A DNA stretch of 44,438 nucleotides, taken from NCBI RefSeq assembly GCF_000378405.1, contig NZ_KB899640.1:73207-117644 (forward strand), given 5' to 3'. This DNA is from Succinimonas amylolytica DSM 2873 (GTDB lineage: Bacteria; Pseudomonadota; Gammaproteobacteria; Enterobacterales; Succinivibrionaceae). The notes beneath the pieces were generated by a model. That model was not told the DNA's origin, searched no databases, and was given only the letters and a program-made list of their open reading frames with translations. How positions within the stretch are numbered: the stretch's first letter is position 1; the number at the start of each line of letters is the position of its first letter. Positions 1 to 8,382 of this stretch are shown piece by piece. A program made the translations under genes and the position numbers.

Positions 1-507
1 GACAGCGAGTGCAGTACCATCGAGGAACGAACGAAACTGCGGAAAAGTGATAATTTCAGGCAGTATTTTAAAGAAATAGGGAAGCTTACAGAAAAACATT
101 TCGAAATCATTTCTGAAAGCGAGTCCCCCAAAGGGATATATACGGAAAAATTCATTAAAGCGGTCAAGTACTCTCACAATCAGTGGGAAAAATTCACCAG
201 AATCCTGGAGGACGGCTCTATTCCTCTGGATAACTCGGCCGCCGAGAGAGCTATTCGTGACTTTGCAGTGCTGAGACATTCAATGCCCAGCGGATTTGGC
301 TCTATCGAGGGAGCGAAGTCCACGGCTGTGTTCTCATCATTTCACGAAACCTGCAAAACCCATGGAATCGACCTAGAAGATTACCTTGAATTTCTGTTCA
401 GATATATGGGGATTCACAGAGACGAACTGAAAGATGAATCGCTGTCTGATGAAAGAAGAAATGCTATTCTTGAGCAGGCAATGCCGTGGAAATTTAAGAA
501 GGCCTAA
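1..507 (+). CDS. IS66-family transposase, C-terminal part (5' end outside window)
   Basis: The frame is open from base 1 to the TAA at 505-507, giving 168 residues with no start in the window. The segment with LDNSAAERAIRDF followed by an SIEGAKST stretch matches the C-terminal end of IS66 TnpC DDE transposases, where the last catalytic Glu lies in the N-x-A-E-R-A-I-R motif. The tail ending MPWKF is also family-like. The N-terminal leucine-zipper and zinc-finger domains would lie to the left. A near-palindrome (500-525) directly follows the stop and is shared with the IS remnant at 2.4 kb. No orf1/orf2 helper genes are visible here, so whether this copy is complete cannot be judged. Confidence 0.88.
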   Translation, partial: DSECSTIEERTKLRKSDNFRQYFKEIGKLTEKHFEIISESESPKGIYTEKFIKAVKYSHNQWEKFTRILEDGSIPLDNSAAERAIRDFAVLRHSMPSGFGSIEGAKSTAVFSSFHETCKTHGIDLEDYLEFLFRYMGIHRDELKDESLSDERRNAILEQAMPWKFKKA

Positions 508-536
508 AGTACTGACTTTAGACCTAATACGAAAAA
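504..536 (+). repeat. 33-bp repeat, copy 1 (IS66-associated palindromic end)
   Basis: Bases 504-536 and 2387-2419 are the same 33-bp sequence with one mismatch (511 A versus 2394 G), in the same orientation. The core ACTTTAGACCTAATACGAAA follows a CTAAAGT arm, so the site folds into a hairpin (here 500-525 with one mismatch). It lies immediately after the transposase stop, so it may be the 3' end or terminator of this IS66 element. Copy 2 abuts an IS66 remnant on the opposite strand. Confidence 0.7.
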
Positions 537-657
537 TATTTTCGGGGTGGTTAAAAGTTGCACAGCGTTGTATCGAGACAAACGTCAAGGTATGCGGGCG
601 GGAGTGTATGTAAGCGGGGAATTATCCGGCACAGAAGGGGAGTTTTGGGGGAGGGGA

Positions 658-681
658 CAAGGCAGCGTAAATGTCGCCTTG
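658..681 (+). terminator. Possible intrinsic terminator with no gene upstream
   Basis: CAAGGC (658-663) pairs with GCCTTG (676-681), followed by CTTTCTTTTT. The rest of the 541-863 gap has no convincing ORF. The hairpin may stop read-through from the IS66 remnant before the lipoprotein gene. Confidence 0.4.
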
Positions 682-863
682 CTTTCTTTTTGACGGCCGG
701 AAGAGTTTTGAATGGAACTGTTGTGTGAAAAGCTGCTGAGTGGCTTTTTGGCCAAACAGATCACAGAAGCAGCACTAAAAAGTGGTCAAAAAAATAAACA
801 ATTGTAAACTTGTCGCAAAATCTATGACTTTGAGTTGCCGGTCGAAAAAATTAAGGACATATC

Positions 864-1313
864 ATGGGAATCAGACTCAGTTTGTTGGCATTACCTTTGG
901 CATTAACACTATCAGGGTGCAGTAGCGTAATGAATGCTGCGGGTTTACCGTATCTAACGCATGAACAGTACGCATTATTCGACTCAATTTGCAAGGAAGC
1001 TGAAAAGAATGAAGGCAGAGCGAATGATATGCACGCAAATAAAACCGTTGTTTCAGCGCAAGGAGTCTTCAAATCTGAAAGATCTGTGGGAACAACTGAG
1101 TATAGACCATACCTTGCCTTTGAAACTTATTATTACAATGTGAACTTGTTTATAGGCACTGAAGATGACAGCTGGAAGCAATATGATAACGGCAAGCTTG
1201 TCGATTCAGGTGATCGGTTAGTCAAAAGCATACGCATAAATACTTCGTTTCGCACTGTGACTGGCAGCAGAAGGGCGATTTGTGACATAGAAACTACACC
1301 TGTGGCCAAATAA
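864..1313 (+). CDS. Small predicted lipoprotein, unknown function
   Basis: This encodes 149 residues. The N-terminus has a short basic start, a Leu/Ala-rich hydrophobic core and a lipobox LSGC with Cys19, so the protein should be lipidated and anchored in the envelope. The mature part is mixed polar with Tyr-rich strands (FETYYYNVNLF) and two further cysteines, and no domain was recognised. An AAGGA about 7 bases before the ATG supports this start. A clear terminator follows at 1339-1363, so the gene is probably monocistronic. It lies between IS66 remnants, so it may be cargo or a chromosomal gene stranded between insertions. Lipoprotein status is well supported; the role is unknown. Confidence 0.78.
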   Translation: MGIRLSLLALPLALTLSGCSSVMNAAGLPYLTHEQYALFDSICKEAEKNEGRANDMHANKTVVSAQGVFKSERSVGTTEYRPYLAFETYYYNVNLFIGTEDDSWKQYDNGKLVDSGDRLVKSIRINTSFRTVTGSRRAICDIETTPVAK

Positions 1314-1338
1314 GCAGTAATTTTAAAATCATGACACT

Positions 1339-1368
1339 AGCCGACAGCCCCAAACTGCCGGCTCTTTT
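1339..1368 (+). terminator. Intrinsic terminator after the lipoprotein gene
   Basis: AGCCGACAG (1339-1347) pairs with CTGCCGGCT (1355-1363) with one A-C mismatch and a 7-base loop, followed by CTTTTTATTT. It starts 26 bases after the lipoprotein stop codon. Confidence 0.8.
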
Positions 1369-1373
1369 TATTT

Positions 1374-2150
1374 CTACACTCCCAGTTTGTCATTAACCTC
1401 GTCCGCCAAACTGCCCATTCTTTCAAATAGCCAGTTTCCCGGACAACTCTTTCTAGCAAACCACCTGTGAACGGTCGTATGTTTCCTAGATATCCGGGGA
1501 TTGCAATTGAAAAAGAAAATGTTCATTTTGATTCCGCAAAGAGGACATCTCTGCTCTTCAGGATGTACCTTATCAGGGATATCAATTTTCTTAATGAGGG
1601 GATTGTTCTCAAGGTCGTCAAGATTCATGACGTTACGGCTTCCGGTGTTACGGCCTTTTTTGGGAGTTGTATTACCAGAAACCCCGGCATTGGTACTACC
1701 ATTACTGGAAGCATGATGATCAGACAGCTTCGTTTTTTCCCCATTATCAGATGTTTCTCCTAAGTTCCCATCTTTGTCAGAAGAATTAAGACCCTGTATT
1801 TCATTATCCATTCCGGCAAACAAATCGATAACACCGTAATCGTCCGGCAGTTCTTTCAGATTGATACCCAGGGCTTTTTTCAGTACTTTTTGAAGCCGTT
1901 CGCTATTACCAACTTTGAAATACTTTCTGATCATCATGTTGATGCGTGTTACAGCATGATCCCAATCATCTCTGACCTCGCCGGCATATTCAAGAAGCTC
2001 CAGAAACAGTGTAATTATCTGAACATTGCCGTTTTGCGCGGTCAGGATAGTCTTGAGAATCTCTGCCCGGGATTCTCTGGACTCCGCTCTAATAAGTTCA
2101 AGTAATGCAAATGACAATTCCATATAACACCGGATATCTGGATGAGACAT
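1374..2150 (-). pseudogene. IS66 transposase N-terminal fragment (probable)
   Basis: About 258 residues are read from ATG 2150; an upstream in-frame ATG at 2222 is also possible. The first ~110 residues are helical. A Ser/Thr/Asn-rich linker follows, then IDIPDKVHPEEQRCPLCG, which resembles the zinc-binding segment (I-x-H-D-I-P...C-x-x-C) that precedes the DDE domain of IS66 TnpC. The catalytic domain is missing: after CPLCG the frame runs into about 50 unrelated residues and stops. The IS66 orf2 remnant just upstream on the same strand (2232-2393) gives the normal IS66 order orf2 then orf3, which strengthens the call. The poor similarity of the first half leaves room for an unrelated zinc-ribbon protein. 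Confidence 0.5.
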
Positions 2151-2231
2151 TGCAGCGCCTTTAATTATATAATCTTTTACGCAAAATTGATATAGATATT
2201 CTACGATACAGGATGTATGCAAATCTATTAT

Positions 2232-2393
2232 CTATAGATTTAATGTATCCAGCTCTTTGGTGTAATGCTTTGGATCGATTGTAAGACCGTTCAAAAGCCA
2301 TCTAAGCTGTCTGGAAGTAATTTCTCTGGCTTCGTCGGCATCTTTGGGCCATTTCAGGGATCCGTCTTCAAATCTTTGTATTAGGTCTAAAGT
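2232..2393 (-). pseudogene. IS66 orf2 (TnpB-type) C-terminal remnant
   Basis: There is no start codon. Reading the minus strand to the TAG at 2232-2234 gives a peptide with RFEDGSLKWPKDADEAREIT and RQLRWLLNGLTID. This matches the C-terminal hallmark of the IS66 Orf2 accessory protein (R-L-E-x-G-x-F-x-W-P, then L-x-x-L-L-x-G). The left boundary is the palindrome at 2380-2411, so the N-terminal half was lost there. It is about 50 codons long and lies 82 bases upstream of the orf3 fragment. Confidence 0.7.
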
Positions 2394-2419
2394 GCTGACT
2401 TTAGACCTAATACGAAAAA
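2380..2419. repeat. Perfect 14-bp palindrome plus 33-bp repeat, copy 2
   Basis: ATTAGGTCTAAAGT (2380-2393) is followed by GCTG and its exact reverse complement (2398-2411). Bases 2387-2419 repeat 504-536. The palindrome marks the edge of the inverted IS66 remnant. It probably records recombination between IS66 ends, although the exact terminal inverted repeat could not be fixed. Confidence 0.65.
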
Positions 2420-2583
2420 AATTTTTCCGAAGGCCGGGAAGCGAACAAAATGAGGGGGAGTCTGAAAAGGTCAGGGAATCAGCAACTTGAATTCCAGAGA
2501 GCGATCTGGTGAAGCGTATATATTTTTGGTGGCTTATGGAAAATTTATGCTTTAATCCATATCAAAGAGTAAGATGCCGGCGG

Positions 2584-2611
2584 TTGACGATCAATCAGGT
2601 TGTGGGATAAT
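2584..2611 (+). promoter_or_regulatory. Sigma70-type promoter for the AAA/PDDEXK gene
   Basis: A -35 TTGACG (2584-2589) is separated by 16 bases from a -10 GATAAT (2606-2611), about 87 bases before the ATG at 2698. The match is good for a housekeeping promoter, and no other gene lies between. Confidence 0.5.
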
Positions 2612-2623
2612 GACGATGACAGA

Positions 2624-2664
2624 GCCTTTCTGCGCTTCAATAGCGAACCGGGGAAAGGCCTTTT
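2624..2664 (+). promoter_or_regulatory. Leader hairpin before the AAA/PDDEXK gene
   Basis: GCCTTTC (2624-2630) pairs with GAAAGGC (2653-2659), followed by CTTTT. It lies between the predicted promoter and the start codon, so it could act as a weak attenuator or merely as a 5' UTR stem. Confidence 0.35.
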
Positions 2665-2697
2665 AGAGGTGATGGTCAGATTCAAAGGTGGAGCAGA

Positions 2698-4473
2698 ATG
2701 CTGAAGTCTATAGGTATTGGAACGGAATTATTTCACGAATTAGTTGAAAGCAACAGTTATTACGTGGACAAGACTCCTTTTATCAGAACTGTTTTTAAAG
2801 ACAATACCTCGAAAGTCATGCTTATCACCAGACCGAGGCGTTTCGGTAAAACGCTAACCATGTCCACCTTCTATGACTTTCTGTCTCTGAATACCGACAA
2901 TCCCGGCGATGTATCACTTCAGGAAAAATGGTTCAAAGACACCAAAATCTTTGAGGATAGGGAATTCTGCAGTAAGTACATGGGGAAGTTTCCGGTTATT
3001 TTCATTTCACTGAAGTCCGTGTCAGGAAGCGAGTTTGAACAAGCTTATTACCAGCTGGGCTGTGTCGTTTTTGACTTATACAGTACATTCAGCTATCTGG
3101 CCAAAAGTTCTAAACTCAGTGATGCAGATAAGAAAATTTTTAACGAGATCGCCTCTGATAAAAATTTTATCTGTAATGTCGGCAATAAAAATAAAATAAC
3201 CGATTCACTGAAAAACCTGCTGAGGTTTCTTTACACACATCACGGCATTAAGCCCATTTTGCTTATTGACGAATATGACGTTCCGATTGCCAAAGCGGCC
3301 CATAACGGCTACTACAAGGAAATGATTGACATCATAAGTCCGTTCTTAAGCAATGCCTTAAAAACAAATACGTATTTGGACAGAGCCGTGCTTACCGGCT
3401 GTTTAAGAGCTGCCAAGGAAAGCATTTTTACCGGGCTCAATAATCTTCTGGTCTGCTCGGTTCTTGAGGCCGGAAAAAAGGATATTTCAGAGGGAATAGG
3501 GTTTACCAAGGAGGAAACCCAGAAAGTTCTTTCATACTACGGACTTTCAGACTATTACGAAGATGTGAAAAACAATTATGACGGGTACCATTTTGGAACC
3601 ACTCATATGTACTGCCCGTGGGATGTCATGAACTTCTGTGATGACAACCACAGAAAACTGAGTAAAGACAGAAATCTCATTCAGACCGGCAACTACTGGA
3701 TAAATACCAGCGGTAACGATGTTATCGAAGAATTTATGGGTTTTATAGAGCCGGATGACGTTGACAAGATGCAAAGCCTTCTGGACGGGGAATCCATTAC
3801 CGCGGAGGTAAGAGCGGCGCTGTGCTACGGAGATTTAGAGAAACACGACATCAATGATTTCTGGACTCTGCTGCTTTATACCGGCTATCTCACCTTTGAT
3901 CCGCAGTACAGATCCGCTAACAAACATGAGTGCCGGCTGTATATTCCGAATGAAGAAATCAGGGATTGCTTCAAGTCGAAAATCATGGATTTCTATAAAA
4001 ATGACAGCGTTATGAGGAATAGCACCGGCAATCTGATAAAAGGATTTTTCTCGGGGGACGCCGGATCTGTCGAGGACTGCCTTAACGAGCTTCTGGCCAA
4101 ATATGTGTCCATAAGAGACTTCTCCGTCAATGCTCCGAAGGAAAACTATTACCACGGCTTCATGAACGGATTACTGGCAAACGGCACATCGCTCATTGAA
4201 GAGCAGAAATCCAATTTTGAGTCAGGAAACGGCTATATCGATTTGATAATCAAGTCTCTGAAGAACAGAGGCGTTATCGTAATTCTGGAACTTAAACAGA
4301 CTGCTGATGAAAATGAAGACAAGTTTCTGATTGCCGAGGATGCCATCGCTCAGATAATCAGAAAGAAATATGCCGACCCGTATGTCAAAAGAAAGGATAT
4401 TAAAGCAGTTCATTCCTACGGCATCTGTTTCTGTAAAAAGGAATGTACTGTTGCGGGCAAAAAACTGAAATAA
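2698..4473 (+). CDS. AAA-ATPase-like / PD-(D/E)XK nuclease (PDDEXK_9) protein
   Basis: This encodes 591 residues. The first ~200 fit the AAA-ATPase_like family: the N-terminal YYVDKTPFI segment, a Walker A variant RPRRFGKT (K51, T52) and Walker B LLIDEYD (D191-E192). The C-terminal ~70 residues carry the PDDEXK_9 fold, with G-Y-I-D515 and then E531-L-K533 as candidate metal-binding residues. The ATP-binding and nuclease-like residues all look intact. A GGTGGAG about 7 bases upstream supports the ATG. These proteins are often multicopy in gut anaerobes, and a mobile-element or defence role is usually guessed rather than shown. Its place among IS remnants fits horizontal spread. The family call is strong; the biological role is open. 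Confidence 0.9.
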   Translation: MLKSIGIGTELFHELVESNSYYVDKTPFIRTVFKDNTSKVMLITRPRRFGKTLTMSTFYDFLSLNTDNPGDVSLQEKWFKDTKIFEDREFCSKYMGKFPVIFISLKSVSGSEFEQAYYQLGCVVFDLYSTFSYLAKSSKLSDADKKIFNEIASDKNFICNVGNKNKITDSLKNLLRFLYTHHGIKPILLIDEYDVPIAKAAHNGYYKEMIDIISPFLSNALKTNTYLDRAVLTGCLRAAKESIFTGLNNLLVCSVLEAGKKDISEGIGFTKEETQKVLSYYGLSDYYEDVKNNYDGYHFGTTHMYCPWDVMNFCDDNHRKLSKDRNLIQTGNYWINTSGNDVIEEFMGFIEPDDVDKMQSLLDGESITAEVRAALCYGDLEKHDINDFWTLLLYTGYLTFDPQYRSANKHECRLYIPNEEIRDCFKSKIMDFYKNDSVMRNSTGNLIKGFFSGDAGSVEDCLNELLAKYVSIRDFSVNAPKENYYHGFMNGLLANGTSLIEEQKSNFESGNGYIDLIIKSLKNRGVIVILELKQTADENEDKFLIAEDAIAQIIRKKYADPYVKRKDIKAVHSYGICFCKKECTVAGKKLK

Positions 4474-4542
4474 AATGTTCAATCATGGCAACTGAATCAA
4501 AGCAACCTGATCAGTCAAAGACCGACCAAGCTGCCAAATGAT

Positions 4543-4895
4543 TCAATCCTTCTTGTAATACGGCGACGTATATCCCGCAGCCTGCAAAATCAGCCCTTTA
4601 GCCCATGGCGGTGTACGTCCCATCTCTTCGCACAATGCTTCCAGGCTTTTGGGGTCGTAGCTCTCAATGCGTTCCCACCTCTTGGCGGTTCCCACTCCTT
4701 CGTAGGTAACACTCTCCCCGCCGAACTGGTTCATGCCGAGGCGAGGCTTCACGTAGGCAAGATTTCTGCCGGAAGGCAAAGTGATGAAGAGCATGCTGAT
4801 TCTGCAGGTAAATGCAAGCTCGTGGGTTTCAGCGGTGGTGCGTTCAGTGATGGCCTTCATAACAGCATGGTCTACTGCCCACCAGAACTTCACGA
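4543..4895 (-). pseudogene. Phage-type family A DNA polymerase, 3' (C-terminal) fragment
   Basis: The minus-strand frame contains WRNSNPNIVKFWW, then LPSGRNLAYVKPRLG with FGGESVTYEG, then a tail RTPPWAKGLILQAAGY ending YYKKD. These are the fingers/palm region and extreme C-terminus of bacteriophage DNA polymerase I-like proteins. The stretch that should join the KRWERIESY motif to the tail, with the catalytic HD region, is missing, so there is an internal deletion. The fragment continues through the 149-bp repeat into the 5' part at 7668-8077, with the IS1634-like element between them. The gene was dead before or independently of the IS insertion. Confidence 0.75.
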
Positions 4896-5044
4896 TATTA
4901 GGGTTGGAGTTCCGCCATGCGGTAACCAGGGGCTGCAGTTCGGAGGTTGTAGCGTTTGAACATCTCCCACTTGTCGGGAGCATGCCGGGGGAGATTGCGG
5001 GTTCTGCCGCCGTTGCTCTGAGTGGGAGCGCAGGGCTTACAGAA
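4896..5044. repeat. 149-bp direct repeat, left copy (target duplication)
   Basis: Bases 4896-5044 are identical by eye to 7668-7816, and the two copies directly flank the IS1634-family element. Both lie within the phage polymerase pseudogene, so the repeat is target DNA and not part of the IS. Confidence 0.9.
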
Positions 5045-7667
5045 CCTTTGTTCCGCAACTGATCCCTGTAATTCTTAAGATTCAATGAGCGATACGTTCA
5101 ATTCACATAAGTCTTGAACGTTTTTTTTACCTTTGAAAACTATTTAGAAATTCACTATGCATACACATGGATATGAGGTATAATGTAAATCATGTGATGG
5201 CAATGCATAGGCACAGCTATGTTTCTGACGGAAAAGAAAAACTCTAACGGGCTTTATTACCTCTATTTGATGGATAGCTCATGGGATCCTGCGGCAAAAC
5301 GGACAAAAATCAGGATTGTTGAAAGTTTCGGGAAGGTTGATGATTTTAAAAGGGAAAAACCGGCACAATATGCGGAACTTGTTGAAAAGTACGGAAACAA
5401 GAAGAATCGTTATCAGGCTGAAAAGGAACATGCTCTCAGAAAGTTTATAAAAGATGGAGAGCAGGCATCCGAAAGCCTGGATCTGCTGTCAGGGGTAAAA
5501 TATCTGATGCCTCAGAGAATCGCCCATTTGGTTATCAGAAGACTGTGGACAGACACGCTGCAAATGCCCAAATTCTTTGATTACCTGATCAGTTACCAAT
5601 CTATTGCAGCCGAGTACAGCATTTCGGATATTGCTTTGTATTTTTCCATGCTGAAAATGGTTTATCCCTCGTCGTATCTGGAAGGCATGGAGATCAGTCC
5701 GCGGTTCCTCGGAGATCCGATGTCAGATACTTCAATGGACGACGTATACCGTTGTCTGCATTTGCTTTCCGACTACAAAGACAGCATCATGAGGCATTTG
5801 AACAAAAGGATTGATGAAGAAGTGCCAAGAAAAAAGTCCCTGCTGTTCTTTGATTGCACGAACTGTTATTTTGAGACCCCGTACAATGATATTTTCTGGA
5901 ATCGCAGAAAAGCCCAGCGTATCCTGCGAAAACTTCTCAGAAAGGAAGACAATTCATTGAAGGATCTTTCAAATAAAGATCTGAACCAAATTATTGATAA
6001 TGATCCCTGTTTAACGGCAAGGCTTGAACAGATCATAGATTCCTTCGGAGAACCTGTGAGAATGCACGGGCCAAGCAAGGAAAAACGGAATGACCTTCCC
6101 CTTGTATCCATTGCTCTTGTGGTGGATGAGCATGCCATTCCCATTGATTTCAAGGTGTTTCCGGGCAATGTGGCAGAAACCTCGACTATGATTGATATTG
6201 TCCGGGCTCTGAAAGAGAAGCATGGCATCAGCAATGCCATCCTGATAGCGGACAGCGCGCTGAACGGAACCAAAAACCTGAGCAAGCTGCTTGACGAAAA
6301 GATCGGATTTTCTGTTGCAAAATCAGCGCTGTCGTTCAGCAAAGACATAAGGAATTCAGAACTCAATCTCGGAACCTTTAAGCCTATAAAAGACGAAGCC
6401 GGAAACGATACTTCCGCGCTTTACAAAATAATCGACTATCACAATGTTAAATATGATCCCTCTGAAAGAGGTCAGAACGGAAGATGCGCTAAATACGCCA
6501 TTGACTGCAAGATGATGATCACTTTCAGCGAAGACCGAAGGAAACGGGATCTGGCAGTGCTGGAAGAAAATATCAGCAGAGCTGTGTTAGCTGTGGACAG
6601 ACATGAACAGATACAGCTTGCCACAAGCGGCTGGAAGCAGTTTGTCCTTACAGGCCCCTCTCAGCAAAATGATGAGACGAATAAGGGGACAAAACAGGAT
6701 GAAACAGACAGCGGCAATCAAAACGGACAGAATGATTCAAAGGGAGGCTCAGATAAACAGGTATCGGCTGCCGCAAATAAACCGGATGCAGCCGATTCAT
6801 CAAAAGATACGGACACTCATGATGAACAATCGGCAGAGACCCATTCAGACAAAAATGACAAACGTCAGAAAAAAAACAAACAGGGTGAGAAGGACAAAAC
6901 AAAGAGCAAAGATAAATGTTCAGAAAAACAGATAGCTGCTGGGCCGCAGATAGCTGTTGCGTTGAATAAAGAATCCATAGAAAAACGCAGAAAGTGCGCC
7001 GGTTTTGCAGGGATTCTTTTCCATGAGCCGCCCGGAAGCAACATGAAATTAACAGCATCCTGCGTCAGCTCGCTCTATCATCAGCTGGTTCAAATTGAAG
7101 AATGCTTCAAAATCATGAAAAGCGACTTTGAAATCAGACCAGTCTATGTACGCGAGAAACAGAGCATTCAGGGACATGTGCTTCTGTGCATAATAGCTCT
7201 GATTATGATTCGGATAATCCAAAGAAAAATGGCCAAAGAAGGGTACAGCATGACTGCGCAGCAATTACAGAAACTTCTGCAGGAATTGCAGCTGATGGCA
7301 TTGACATCAGACGGCCGGCATTTCATATATATGAACACAATGGAAGCTCATAAAAGAAATTGCCTGCGCAGCGCTGACAAGCCGGGCAAAAAAACTGCGG
7401 AGTATGATATCAGAAACAAACTCCTGAATATTCTGGGGTGTGAACTGGATGACATTAGCACACTGGAGCAGATCAGAAAGGGATTTAAAATTAAAAGCCT
7501 GAACAGATCTGAATATCAGAACGCTCTGATAAAAAAGTATTACTGCGCGACAGCTCCCTGACTGAGCTCTGATATGCATAGCAAAATTCTAATTTGATAA
7601 TTGGACAGACTCCTTATCACATAAGGACTGTCCCTTCGTATTGTCGTCATTGGGTGCGGAACAAAGG
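5045..7667 (+). mobile_element. IS1634-family insertion sequence, 2,623 bp, apparently complete
   Basis: The element begins CCTTTGTTCCGCA at 5045 and ends with the exact reverse complement TGCGGAACAAAGG at 7655-7667, so the terminal inverted repeats are 13 bp. It encodes one long transposase (5219-7561). The flanking 149-bp direct repeats fit the long, variable target duplications known for IS1634 itself in Mycoplasma mycoides. The element is longer than usual for the family because the transposase has a low-complexity insert. An internal near-palindrome around 7604-7630 (GTCC..TTATCACATAAGGAC) may be a transcription stop. Confidence 0.88.
5219..7561 (+). CDS. IS1634-family DDE transposase
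   Basis: This encodes 780 residues. The N-terminus (YLYLMDSSWDP, then IVESFGKVD) is typical of IS1634/IS4-group transposases. Candidate catalytic residues are D213 in FFDCTN, D346 in LIADSALNG and a Glu near residue 627 in IEECFKIMKSDFEIRP, followed by the family's I-x-G-H motif. Residues ~475-580 form a Gln/Asp/Lys/Ser-rich low-complexity block between the second Asp and the Glu, which explains the length compared with about 550-600 for relatives. The frame is intact, so the enzyme could be active. No good Shine-Dalgarno is seen before the ATG, as is common for transposases. Confidence 0.9.
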   Translation: MFLTEKKNSNGLYYLYLMDSSWDPAAKRTKIRIVESFGKVDDFKREKPAQYAELVEKYGNKKNRYQAEKEHALRKFIKDGEQASESLDLLSGVKYLMPQRIAHLVIRRLWTDTLQMPKFFDYLISYQSIAAEYSISDIALYFSMLKMVYPSSYLEGMEISPRFLGDPMSDTSMDDVYRCLHLLSDYKDSIMRHLNKRIDEEVPRKKSLLFFDCTNCYFETPYNDIFWNRRKAQRILRKLLRKEDNSLKDLSNKDLNQIIDNDPCLTARLEQIIDSFGEPVRMHGPSKEKRNDLPLVSIALVVDEHAIPIDFKVFPGNVAETSTMIDIVRALKEKHGISNAILIADSALNGTKNLSKLLDEKIGFSVAKSALSFSKDIRNSELNLGTFKPIKDEAGNDTSALYKIIDYHNVKYDPSERGQNGRCAKYAIDCKMMITFSEDRRKRDLAVLEENISRAVLAVDRHEQIQLATSGWKQFVLTGPSQQNDETNKGTKQDETDSGNQNGQNDSKGGSDKQVSAAANKPDAADSSKDTDTHDEQSAETHSDKNDKRQKKNKQGEKDKTKSKDKCSEKQIAAGPQIAVALNKESIEKRRKCAGFAGILFHEPPGSNMKLTASCVSSLYHQLVQIEECFKIMKSDFEIRPVYVREKQSIQGHVLLCIIALIMIRIIQRKMAKEGYSMTAQQLQKLLQELQLMALTSDGRHFIYMNTMEAHKRNCLRSADKPGKKTAEYDIRNKLLNILGCELDDISTLEQIRKGFKIKSLNRSEYQNALIKKYYCATAP

Positions 7668-7816
7668 TATTAGGGTTGGAGTTCCGCCATGCGGTAACCA
7701 GGGGCTGCAGTTCGGAGGTTGTAGCGTTTGAACATCTCCCACTTGTCGGGAGCATGCCGGGGGAGATTGCGGGTTCTGCCGCCGTTGCTCTGAGTGGGAG
7801 CGCAGGGCTTACAGAA
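7668..7816. repeat. 149-bp direct repeat, right copy (target duplication)
   Basis: This is the second copy of 4896-5044, starting immediately after the right inverted repeat of the IS. The absence of visible differences suggests recent insertion. Confidence 0.9.
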
Positions 7817-8077
7817 GTAGCGGATGAGATCCTTTCCCTTGGTGAGTTTCTGCTTCTCAAGCCCCAGAACCGCGCCAACGCCTTCAAGGGACTGCGGGAG
7901 TCCCAGTGTTGCCGCCCACACCATGTCGCAGCGCCAGCCTTCCGGGCTGAGATAGGTACCTGAAGGAAGTCCGAGATACCGGGAGAGACAGATTCTCTCA
8001 AAGGACGCGTTGTAGCTGTGTTTGATGACCTTCTCGTCGGTGAGCGCCTTAAGAACCGGCACTTTCTCCCGTATCAA
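7668..8077 (-). pseudogene. Phage-type family A DNA polymerase, 5' (exonuclease-side) fragment
   Basis: The minus-strand frame contains VIKHSYNASFERICLSRYLG, CDMVWAATLGLPQSL, LEKQKLTKGKDLIRYFC and GGRTRNLP..HAPDKWEMFKRYN. This is the 3'-5' exonuclease-like part of phage DNA polymerase I-type proteins. After FKRYN the frame no longer matches; the polymerase sequence resumes in another frame (LQPLVTAWRNSNPN), so most of the polymerase domain is deleted. The only available start in frame is TTG 8077, and a stop lies just upstream, with a likely frameshift near 8070. The 8078-8382 stretch before the flagellin gene has no other recognisable gene. This is a prophage relic with no neighbouring phage genes. 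Confidence 0.75.
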
Positions 8078-8382
8078 AATCTACATAGGCTCCGAGCGCA
8101 CCCTGTGCCCGGAGAGCTTTTCTGTATCCCGGGTGCCGTCCGTTTCGGGGCGGAACCTTCAACCTTTGTACAGATAACGGAGAACCGGGAGGGCGGTTGC
8201 AGATTTTTTCAGGGAAAGTTCATGGGGGAGTTCAGGAATTTCAGGAACAGACTGTCAGGATGGGCGGAATGAGACATCGAAATACAGGTTTTGAGCGGAT
8301 TCGCATGATGGAAACGCATTATTTCCGGGCAAACGCAAATACCAGGGAACTTCTCCGGTTTCGATATCAAAATATTGGGTAA

